Source: Sordaria brevicollis
Lineage: Eukaryota > Ascomycota > Sordariomycetes > Sordariales > Sordariaceae
Reading direction: 5' to 3'
Assembly (NCBI GenBank): GCA_033439795.1
Contig: JAUTDP010000013.1
Location: 1,426,001-1,490,000, forward strand
DNA: 64,000 nt
Position 1 is the first letter of the stretch. Each line of letters begins with the position of its first letter. The notes beneath the pieces are model-generated. The model worked only from the letters and a program-made list of their open reading frames with translations, made no database searches and was not told the origin of the DNA. Below are positions 51,200 through 61,560 of the stretch, one piece after another. A program made the position numbers and the translations under genes.

Positions 51200-53200
51200 G
51201 TTTATTTATCTATTTATAAATAGAATATAATAAATAATTTTCGTAAAATCCTACGTATTTTAATAAATTCCTTTTAAAATTCGCTAATAAATAATTTATC
51301 CCTATCGTTTATAATTCTTAATAATAAACCGAATTGGTATTTTACGTATTTATATAATAAAAACGCTATAAAAATTATATTAAACGTTTTAATAATAAAT
51401 ATAAATAAAATTATTTTAATATATCGGTCTACGATTATTAAAATAACGTTATATATCTTCCTATCGGCCTTTTAATTCGGCGGAAGGCCGGTAATAAAAT
51501 TAATATTGATTTTTTAAAAAGGTTATTCGGATATTAATAAAAATTAGAAATCTTTATAGGGTTAATATCGGGGTTTTTAAATCCCTTAATATAATTCGTA
51601 CTTTGTAATATATTCCCGAACGTTTTATATAAAGCCCTCTTAATAGAATTTCCTTTTAATAAATTTTAGAATTTTAAACGTATTTATATAATTAACCTTT
51701 AAATTATTATAATAAGAGCGTAAAATCTCTTTATAGAATAATCCTTGTTTAAAAATTATTAACCGTTCTTTAAAGTAAAAAACCCTTTAATTATTTAATT
51801 TATATCCCCCGATTATAATTCCTTTAAATTAAATAATTATTATTTATTCGGCTAAATTTAAATCCTTAAATTAAAATCCCTTTATAATAATATAAAATTC
51901 CTAGCTTATTAAAAGTATTTAAAGGATTTTTCGGTATATTATTTTTTTCGCGATTTTACGTAGTAAAATTTAAAAGAACGCTCTTTCTATCGGTTATATT
52001 AATAAAATATTTTTTATAATAATAACGGACTGTATTATTTATTAAATTTATTTAACGAAGGCGTAGGCTATAAATTTCTTTCTATATTAATATAAGATTT
52101 TGGAATTTAATTACTCTTTAATTATATTTAATAATTCCGAAATAAAGCCCAATTTCTTCTAAAAGGTCGGTAAAACGTTATTATAGGCTATATCCCCCTT
52201 TATATAATTTAATTTCTTAAATAAACCGTCCGTTAAATTCGTTTTCTCTGACTGGTATTTTATTTCGAAATCGAATTAAAATAATCGATAAACTTAACGA
52301 ATTAACCTTCTACGCAAATTGTTCGCCGGTGATTTTATAATATTTTTTAACGCTTTATAATTTATAAATATTATAAACGGTTCCGGAAATCCTTTTAAAT
52401 AATATACCTAATAATTTAGGTTAATTATAATAGCGAATAATTTTTATTAACCCGTATACTACTATTATTCTACGTTTATTAATTTTTTAAAAAAGAATAT
52501 TACGGGGTATTAAATATTTCCCGTAAATTAGGATAAAATTCCCGAAATAGCCCTCTATAAAGCGTTTATTTTAATTTTAATCTTTTTAATTAAATTTTAA
52601 TAATAAAGGATTGGTATTATTATAAACGCTTCCTTTAAGGTTTAAAATACTTTATCGGCCTCTTTAATTTAGTAGAACGTATTTAATTTCTACCCGTTCT
52701 TACTCCCTTTTAATAAATCGGTAATAGGCCCTATTATATAAAAATATTAATATATAAACCGTTGGTAAAAATTAGCAAATCCTAAAAATATTTAAATATT
52801 ATAGAAGGATTTAGGTATTAATTACTTTTAAACCGTTTTTACCCGTTCGGGATCTATTATTACCCTTTCCGTAATAATCCGGTAATTAAAAAAATCGATA
52901 TAATCCTTATAAAATTTATATTTAAACGTTTTTACGAAAAGTTAAGTAATATATAAATATTCGAAGATTAAACGGAAATATTTATGATATTCTTTTTTAA
53001 AATTCGAATAAATTAAAATATCGTTAAAATATATTACGTAAATATAATCGATAAATTTTACGAATACTTTATATATATATATTTAAAATATAATAAATAT
53101 ATTTATAATTTTGAATAGTATTACTATATATTCGAAATAACCGTACTATATTTTAAAAATGGTTTTCTATTAGTCCCTTTCCTTAATTCGGATCTGATAG
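51200..53200 (-). pseudogene. Gypsy C pol remnant: integrase and reverse transcriptase
   Basis: About 53.03-52.97 kb (minus) reads IYFNDILIYSNFKKEYHKYF, the reverse-transcriptase box with the first catalytic Asp changed to Asn. About 51.32-51.26 kb reads NDRDKLFISEF, the integrase catalytic block. Order and strand fit Ty3/gypsy. Stops are frequent. Confidence 0.85.
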
Positions 53201-53532
53201 TACGCTTCGTATAAATTAACTTTAGAAAATACTTTAGCGCCGATTATTCGGTCTATTAATTCGCTAATTAATAATAGCGGGTATCGATTTTTAATAATAA
53301 TTTTATTTAATCTCTAATAATCGATATATAATTATAATATATTGTCCTTTTTAAATATAAATAAAATCGGTACCCCGATAGAACTTTAAGAGTAATAGAT
53401 ATAATTAATCTGTAAATTCTCTTTTAAATATTTACGTAACGTTTTTAATTATATAGTAAATAAAAGGTAAATAAAGATATTAAATACTTTCTCCCTTTCT
53501 TTAAAAATAATTTTATATTTAATATCCGGTAA

Positions 53533-53814
53533 TTATAATAACGTTTTAACCTTTTCTTTAGAAAATATATTTTTAAACCCTTTTAACGTTAGGGGAATAT
53601 TATCCGCCGTACCTTTAAACGGCTCCTTATTTTTATTTACGTTTTTAAAGTCCGGCTTTAATAAATTATATATTGAAATTAGGTTAATAATATAGGCTCG
53701 GTTACTATATATTACTTTATACGTGAAAATTGTAATATTAATAAAGGGTACCCCTTTAAATTCAAATTCGTTTTTACTAATATATATAATAATACTTTTA
53801 GAATTTATACCCAA
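53533..53814 (-). pseudogene. Open fragment of gypsy C polyprotein upstream of reverse transcriptase
   Basis: A 93-codon minus-strand frame just upstream of the reverse-transcriptase box (KGVPFINITIFTYKVI...NIPLTLKGFKNIFSKEKVKTLL). Its position and its ending, a linker-like KGFKNIFSKEKVKTLL as often precedes gypsy reverse transcriptase, suggest the protease-to-RT linker. It is probably open by chance and not a separate gene. Confidence 0.45.
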
Positions 53815-54299
53815 TATAAATAATAATAATAGTAATATCCGACTATTTTTTTGGATTGTATAAAATAATTAAGTAAATTCTCTTTCCTAACCCCTTTAAT
53901 CTTTTAAAATAAACGTTAATTTATACGCTCTATAGTAATATATTTCTTTATTATTTATATTTATTAAAATAAATAGAATATTAGTTTCTATTTTCTTTAA
54001 TTTATATTTCTTTATAAAGTTTTTATATATAATATTAACCTTTATTTCTAAATTTAAATTTATATATTCTTTTAATCGGCGACCCTTTAATATAATTAAT
54101 ATTACGGAAATCCTATTTAATCCGTTTCTTCCGGCCGTTTTAAAATTATTAACCCCGTCGAATGATAATTCTTTTATAGGGCTTAACCTTTTACCGACTC
54201 TTTAGTATCCGAAATATAATTATTTTCCTGATTATTATTATATTTAATATTTTATTCGGTAATTATATTTTAAACGGTAATTTTTTCTCTCGGTTAATT

Positions 54300-54375
54300 T
54301 TAATTATTTATCTTTCTATATTTTATATAATTACGAACGTAATATCCTTTATTTCTATAATTATAATAATTTAGG
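54300..54375 (-). pseudogene. Gypsy C gag zinc-knuckle remnant
   Basis: The minus strand reads YYNYRNKGYYVRNYIKY. The spacing matches a CCHC knuckle (C-x2-C-x4-H-x4-C) in which each Cys is now Tyr and the His is Tyr, as expected from G-to-A change of TGY and C-to-T change of CAY codons. Confidence 0.7.
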
Positions 54376-55526
54376 CCGGATTTATTATTACCCTTATTCT
54401 ATTTATTAAAGGATTAGTCTCTTTTATAGCTTTTACGCCCTCTAAAATTATAATCCTAATTATAATCCCGGTTGTAATTTCGATTATAGTTTTTATTATA
54501 ATTAGAGTATTTATTATTCGAAAACCCTTTATAATATGAAAACCGTTCGTTATAGCGATTTTTATTTATTTTATCCTTTGGAGTTTATTTTTTATCTCTA
54601 AATTCGGTCTATTAATTTATTACCTTCGAAGTAATTTTTACCGGGTTATCGATAAGGATTTAATACGTATAGAAGTAATTACGTATATCCTTTTTCAATT
54701 AGAAAAAGAAGTCGTATATTAATTATTTATTTATAATAACGTTCTTACTAAATTATTAATAATTATATTAATATCGGTCCTATAATTTCTATAAATTTTT
54801 ATTATCGTTTTAATGTATAAGGAATAATTACTCTTTAATATTAAATTCGTAAATTTCGGGGGTAATATATTCTTTACGGATAAATTTTAAAAATTCTTTT
54901 TATATTGTAAATTACTTTTAACCTTTATTATTAAAGAAAATAACGGAATATATATACTACGAAATAATTATAGAATTATTAGCCTTAGAAAGGGCCTATT
55001 AAATAAATTAATAGGTATTAATATTCTTACGAATTTAATTACCGTCTTTAATATTATCGATTTAATTTTCGACCTTAATGTTCGTATTATTCGTCGTTAA
55101 TTTATAAATATTATATATAGGGGGACGTAAATAGGATTTTTTATCTCCCTAATTTATAGTTTTTTATATAAATTATAATAATATTTATAGGAATTATAAT
55201 ATTATTTTTATAAATCCTTAATATTCGTACCGTTTTACGCGTTTACGTTCGTAGAATGTTCGCCGCTTATAACGCTTTTATATAGGGGAAAAATTATTAA
55301 AATAATTAAATTAATCGGATTAAACGGACGGGGAGTAGGAGCGGGTTTAAGAACGGGAATAGGTACGAAATTAAGAACGGGAATAAAAGTAAAAATAAAA
55401 ATAGGATTAAAAATATTCGTTTAATAAATAATTACGTACGGATAAAGAGCGGTTACGTTAATTAAATTTTAAGAGGCTTTTACCCCAACGAAATTTTAAT
55501 TATAATTATTATTCCGCTTTATTAAT

Positions 55527-56208
55527 TGAAACGCCCATCCTTCCGCTTTGGAACGTGGAGTTGCGCCGGGCCCCGAACCATGGATTGAAACACCGAAGGT
55601 CGTGCCATGGGCCCGTCGCAGCGAAACTTCCGAGGGAAGGAGCGGCGTTTCTGTCTATCGCGGTTCGAATTATTGAAATTGCGGAGCCCCCCAGATCCAC
55701 ATCCTGCCAAAACGGGCAATTTGAGTTCAGCTGAACTCAAGATACAAATTGAAAGGCCGATGCACCCTTTAGATTCAACGCCGTAAATATAAAAGTAGTA
55801 CCGTTGTGTTGGTCTAATTATTCCGGATAGAATGGTGCCGGTTGCATCAAATTCCAACGAGCGGTTATTGAGAAAAATGAGAAAGAAGATCGGAAAAATC
55901 GAGTTTGGCACGAAAACGCCGGCCAAAAATTGTTAGTGAACTTGAAGAAAAAAAAAATTTCTAAAAAAATTTCGAAAAATCGCTAAGTTTTTTTTCTAAG
56001 GCCTATAACCCTAACCCCGGTAATAAAGGGGGTATTAATATATAGAGCGGAAGAAGGCGAGTAAAATGCACCCCCTTGGGAATTTCTATACCCCTTGTTG
56101 AGGGAGAAAAATGACTTTGAAAAAATTTGACAGATAGGTAGAAGAAAAAAAATTCGAAAAAAAATCAAATAAAATAACTTTGAAAAACGTTAGGAGGTAG
56201 TAGGGTAA

Positions 56209-56258
<50 letters not shown>

Positions 56259-57485
56259 CATAATAATAATAATAATAATAATAATAATAGAAAGAATAAT
56301 AGTAATAATAAATAATAAATAATTGAAATAAATAATAGATAATAAATAATAAATAATAAATAATGGAAAATAAATAATAAATAATAGATAATAAATAATA
56401 AATGACGAATAATAAATAATAAAAAATAAATAATAAATAATAAATAATAAATAATAAATAATAAATAATAAATAATAAATAATAAATAATAAATAATAAA
56501 TAATAAATAATAAATAATAGATAATAAATAATAAATAGTAAATAGTAAATAGAAATTTAGAAGACTAAAAATGGAAGAGAAGAGAAGAAAAAAAGTAAAG
56601 AAATTAAAATTATAATTTAAAAAGTATGAAAGTTGTATAAATAGAATTATAAAATAAAAGAAATAAAAAGAAAATGGAGAAAAGGAAGAAAAGAGATAGG
56701 AAAGGAATAGGAAAAATTTGAAAATAAATAGAACAAGGAAAAAAAATGAGAAATTAATAATTTTAAAACTCTATTAACAATAAGAATATTAATGGGGAAG
56801 AAAATTAAGAGAGAAAAAATTGATAATGGGAATTAAAGTTTAAGCAAATAAAAAAAAATAAACTAATAAATAAATATATAAATAAATGAATAAATGAATA
56901 AAGAAATAAATAAATGAAATATTAAAATAGTAAATAAATATATAAATAAATAAATAAATAAATATAGAAATTAATACAAATAAGTAAAGAAATTTGAATA
57001 AATAAGTGATTAAATATAAAAGAAATTAATGAATTAAATCAATAAATAAAATATAAATAAAAAAGAATAAATGAAAAAATGAAACAAATTGAAAATAAAC
57101 AAATAAGAAAGAATATAAAAAGATGATTAAAAAATTAAAGAAATTAGTAAACAAGGAAAGAAATAAGGAAACAAATAAATAAAGGAAAAATGAATAAATA
57201 CAAAATTGAATAAAGAATTAAATTAATAGATAAGTAAATTAATAATAAAATAAAGAAGGAAATACATAAATAAACAATGAAATAAGTTAATAAAAAAATT
57301 AAAAAATAAAGAAATAAATTAATTAATAAAAAAAATTATTAAAGAAATAAGTATTTAAATAAATGAATAAATAAATAAAGGATATATTTAAGGTAGAGAA
57401 CGTTTATATAAGAGAAGAGAATAGAATGGGCGTTTCATTGTCTCCGTTGGGCATATCCGGCTCCGCCCAAGGGAATACTATTTTA
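55527..57485 (+). mobile_element. Unknown element, copy 1, with simple-repeat expansion
   Basis: Starts (A)ATTGAAACGCCCATCCTT. Near the right end it has the inverse ATGGGCGTTTCA (57426-57437), followed by about 45 more bases that are shared with copy 2 (GGGCATATNNGGCTCCG). Bases 55527-56190 align in inverted orientation with most of 60735-60050, including GGAACGTGGAGTTGCGCCGGG and GCGGAAGAAGNCGAGTAAAA. About 1.2 kb of simple repeat sits where copy 2 has about 70 bases. No protein is encoded. Composition is GC-normal at the left end, so it postdates or escaped RIP. The superfamily is unknown; the minus-strand frames here are not genes. Confidence 0.72.
56205..57395 (+). repeat. A-rich, almost cytosine-free simple repeat
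   Basis: AATAAT/ATAAATAAT repeats (56210-56540) grade into A/G-rich sequence and AATAAATA-type repeats (to 57395). Cytosine is nearly absent from this strand for about 1.2 kb. It lies inside unknown-element copy 1. Confidence 0.85.
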
Positions 57486-57927
57486 TAATATTCCTTCCGT
57501 TAATAAAAGTTCTTAAAGTAATAACGATTAAAAGTATATAAATTCTTTATTAAATATTATTCTTTAACCCGTATTTAAATTTCTTATTTAAAATTATTTT
57601 TAACCTCTTTATATAATATAAATTCGGATTACGGTTCATTATCGTTAATATTATTATATTTATCGCCGGGATTTTTTAAAGCGGTATTATTTTCGGGTTT
57701 ATAAAACGCCGCTTCGTAATTATTTTCCCTATATTTATTAATAACCCCTTTATCGGCGGAATCTTTAATTATATTATTAATAATATATAAGTAGTTATAT
57801 ATTTCTTATATCGGGCTTACGCTATTTTTATAATAAGAATTAATAACGCTTTTTCTACGCGAATTCTCTTTACGCTTATTAATTATATTTACGGCCTTTA
57901 TTAATAGAATTGTAGAGGTTAAAAAAT

Positions 57928-58212
57928 TATAAAATTATAAGTATAAAAGGGTAAAAATAGGTCGTATAAGGTAGGTCTATTTTAAGAGAAAGATTTTAAT
58001 TTGGCTAAATATAAGTCTTTAGTTAGGAGCTATCCTCTTTTATATTTATACGCTTCCTTGTGGGTCCGGAACGGTCGGCGCCCGGACTCCGAGATCCTTT
58101 CTTCTATATTATATTTTACTATCCTTATTTTATCCGCTATTTTATCCGTCGTCCTAGGCCACTGTGCCCTAGTTATACGGGTCCCCTAGGCCTTCCTAGC
58201 GATACCCTTACA
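57928..58212 (-). repeat. Gypsy C LTR, right (5') copy
   Basis: 285 bp, ending CGATACCCTTACA, followed by AAAAT. Retains more C and G in its right part than the left copy. Confidence 0.87.
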
Positions 58213-58949
58213 AAAATAGTTAAAAAATTCCTTAACGCGGAGTAGTATTAATTTATTAGAGTAATTGTAATAAAACTTTTAAAAATATATTTTATAATCG
58301 ATAACGTTATCGACCTTTTCTTAAATAGGGTTATAATTGCCCTTTTATTTAATTAAATAATATTAATAATAATTTTCTCCTTTCTATTCAATATTTAATA
58401 ATTTATTAAATCCCTATTTAATATATTCTTCGTAATCGTCGGTACGAATTATAATTCTACCCTCGTTAATATAAATATTAGAATCGACAATTTAACCGGA
58501 GAGATTTTAGCCGGTTTAACGTTAAATTATTAAAACGTAAAAAATTAGTAAGTATTTTATATTATTAGGTAATCGTAATTTAACGGTATATAAATCCGTT
58601 TTTAAAATTTTAAATAATCCTTCCTAACGGGGGGAGAATTTAATATATAAGCGACTATTAATTAAATTAAACGTATTAAATAGGATAATATCCCTTTCTT
58701 TATATTTTATTAAATCGACCCACTTTTTATTAGCGTTTTCTTCGTACCGGTCTTAATTATATTTAATTTACTAAATTACAAAATCCTAAATCTTACGAAA
58801 GCGGTCGGCGAATTCGTTAATTTTATAATATTCTTTTAATTATACGGGTAATAACGTTAGTAGTAAGGGGTTACGAAATTCGGTACCTATACGGGGGTAA
58901 TAATTATAATTAATAAAAAAAGGTAATAAGCTTATTAATAAAGATACTA

Positions 58950-59520
58950 TATTATTACTAGCGAATTTTATAAAGGGAAGCTATTTAGCCTAATTAATTT
59001 ATATTTAATTAATATATAATTGGAAGTATTATTTTATCTCTGTATTAATATACTTAATTTAAATATTCGTTTAAAAATAGAAAACGGAGGTTAAAATATA
59101 TATAATATTTAAATACTAATATAAAGAGGATTAAAATTATAATACGAATTAAATATTTTTATCCAAAAAAATAGAATTTAAAAGGCTATAAAAGTAATAA
59201 ATATAATTAATAAAATATTTAACTAATTCTTTTATTAATAATATAACCGTTAATATAAAATACTATATTTTTATTAACTAGTTAATAACAACGTAAATAT
59301 ATTTAAATTTTTAATTAAAATAGAAACTATCGGAAAATAAAATAACGTAATCGACGGAAATACAAATTTAGGGAGCTAACGTAACGGATAAGGTTTTAAA
59401 GAAGCTAATAAAATTATATTTAAAGAATTTAATCTTTATATAAAATAAATAAACCTTATAGAATATACGTATATCGTTAATTATACCCTCTTAATAAAAT
59501 TCTCGGGATAAAAATTCGTA
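58950..59520 (-). pseudogene. Gypsy E integrase remnant
   Basis: Read leftward from 59.5 kb: EFY-EGIINDIRIFYKVYLFYIK, the zinc-binding H2C2 part with Cys changed to Tyr; then LAP-ICISVDYVILFSDS and KYIYVVIN at about 59.39-59.26 kb, the first catalytic Asp block of the integrase core. Broken by stops. Confidence 0.75.
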
Positions 59521-59961
59521 AATAACGTCGCAATTAGGGTAGTCCGCACTAAGTAAATTATATTAGTAATTAATTAATTAAAATTAAAATTCCTTATTAT
59601 AAAAATCGATTACTATACGGTCGCGCTATTTAATAATACTATTAGGGGTAACCTAATATTTATTAAAAGCTTTATAAAGGATTTTACGAATCGAAATTAA
59701 CTAATTACAATTATTTAAATCGTTTAAAGCAGAAACCGCCTTTTAAAAAAATATAGAATTTTTATAATTATTTAGAATAATATCGTCGATCGATTTATCT
59801 TTGTAATTACTTATTAAAGAAAGGGAATAATAAAAGGTTAAGTCTCCTACGTCGAAATAACCGTTTATAAATTATAAAAGTTAAAAAAGGGTATATTAAC
59901 GGGCGGCGAAATATTCGTTTTTTATACCCGTAGGAATATTGTTAAACTTCTTATTAAAGGT

Positions 59962-60735
59962 AAAATAGTGTTTCCCTGGCCGGAGCCTTATATGCCCAGC
60001 GAAGACAATGAAACGCCCATACCCTTCCTCCCTCCCCGATTTTTTCTAGATTCTTTTTTTCGAATTTTTTTCGAATTTTTTTTCTTCTACCTATCCGTCA
60101 AATTTTTTCAAAGTCGTTTTACACCCCCTACCGGGGGTGTAGAAATATTTAAGGGGGTGCATTTTACTCGGCTTCTTCCGCTCTACATTTTGATACCCCT
60201 TATACCCTAGGGTTAGGGTTATAGGCTTTAGAAAAAAACTTAGCGATTTTTTAGAAAAATCTTTTTCTAAATCCACTAACAATTTCTAGCCGCGGTCCCG
60301 TAACCCGTACTAACAATTTCCGTTATTCCTACGTAAAAACCGCCGCGCCAAAGCGATGCATCGATTTTCCAATCTTCTTTCTCATTTTTCTCAACAACTA
60401 TTCGTCGGAATTTGATGCAACCGGTACTATTCTGTCCGGAATAATCTAACGAACACAACGGTACTTCTTTTGAGTCCGCGACGTTGACGGTTGAAGGTAT
60501 ATCTCAATTGCAATCCTTTCTCTTCCAAATCTCCACTGGTTTTTCCGTTTTTGGAATGCTAAGGTATCCCAATGACCTACAATTAATACACTCTATACCG
60601 GTATAGACAGAACCGCCGCTCCTTCCTCGGAAGTTTCGCTACGCGGGCCCACGGACCACGACCTTTAGTGCGGTTTTCGATAGGAGGGCCCGGCGCAACT
60701 CCACGTTCCAATGAGGAAGGATGGGCGTTTCAATT
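59962..60735 (-). mobile_element. Unknown element, copy 2, inverted relative to copy 1
   Basis: About 770 bp. The left end (TTTCCCTGGCCGGAGCC...GAAGACAATGAAACGCCCAT) is the reverse complement of the right end of copy 1. The right end (AACTCCACGTTCCAATGAGG...ATGGGCGTTTCAATT) is the reverse complement of the left end of copy 1. It contains a hairpin at 60121-60140 (ACACCCCC...GGGGGTGT) and CCCTAGGGTTAGGG at about 60207-60220. No coding capacity. It interrupts gypsy E between reverse transcriptase and integrase. Confidence 0.72.
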
Positions 60736-61399
60736 AGGGCGTAAATTCTTCGATCCTAAAGTATATTAAATTTAAAAATTAAAACGTAATAAAAATTACG
60801 ACTAATATATATACTATTATATAAATTACTTATTAATTATAAATATTTTTAAATTTTTATAATTTATTAAAATATTAAATAATTATTATACTCCTTTAAA
60901 TTCAAATTACTACTTTTTTAACGCTTTAATAATAACTAAAAATTCTGTATTATAAATATTATAATTATACTTTTAAACTATATATTTTATTAAAAAGTAC
61001 GTAATTAGGTATAAAACTCCATTATTATTATATTATAAAAGTATACCCCTTACTACCTAATTAAATATATTTATTTCGACTACAATTTTTTTAATTTAAT
61101 CGTAAATCTTTAATATAAATTTAATTACGAAAACTTTCTTCAACGTATTAAAAGCAAATTAATAATAATCGAATTATAATTATAATATATTTTTCTTTAT
61201 TAATTCGTATAACGGAAATACTATCGTCGAAAATACTTTAATAAAATGCCGGTAAAAATTTATAAAACCGAAGAATTATTAGAGCGATTTCTTAAATTAA
61301 AGGGGCGCCTAATTAAATATAATTTTAACCTTATTTAAATTTATTTTAATACCGCTTAATATAATAATTAAACCGAAATATTTTATATATTTCGTATAA

Positions 61400-61560
61400 A
61401 ATTTATATTTATTAATATTTATATTTAAACTAATTTTAATTAAACGTTCGAAAACGTCATTAACGTATCGTTCGTAATCTTTTTCGTTATTAAAATATAT
61501 AAAAATATTATTAAAATAAACGGTCGTATAAATATTAAAAATATTATATAAAATATTATT
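61400..61560 (-). pseudogene. Gypsy E reverse-transcriptase remnant
   Basis: The minus strand reads TVYFNNIFIYFNNEKDYERY followed by DVFERL: the Y-x-D-D box with both Asp changed to Asn, and the helix after it. Typical of Ty3/gypsy. Confidence 0.82.

Larger units (their letters stand above)
48325..58212 (-). mobile_element. Ty3/gypsy LTR retrotransposon C, with one insertion
   Basis: Direct LTRs of 286 and 285 bp. The duplication is GAAAT on the left (48320-48324) and AAAAT on the right (58213-58217), one G-to-A apart. CCCCCCCCTTTAAAAG just inside the left LTR is the minus-strand polypurine tract. Integrase, reverse-transcriptase and gag remnants follow rightwards in reversed order. The unknown element at 55527-57485 is inserted in the gag-side part; without it the length is about 7.9 kb. 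Confidence 0.87.

Noticed and set aside
55509..55926. Minus-strand frames of 63 and 134 codons in GC-normal DNA
   Set aside because: Located in the unknown repeated element; copy 2 does not keep an equivalent frame.
60205..60222. Telomere-like CCCTAGGGTTAGGG
   Set aside because: Only one to two TTAGGG units and a related CCCTAACCC in copy 1; part of the repeated element, not a telomere.
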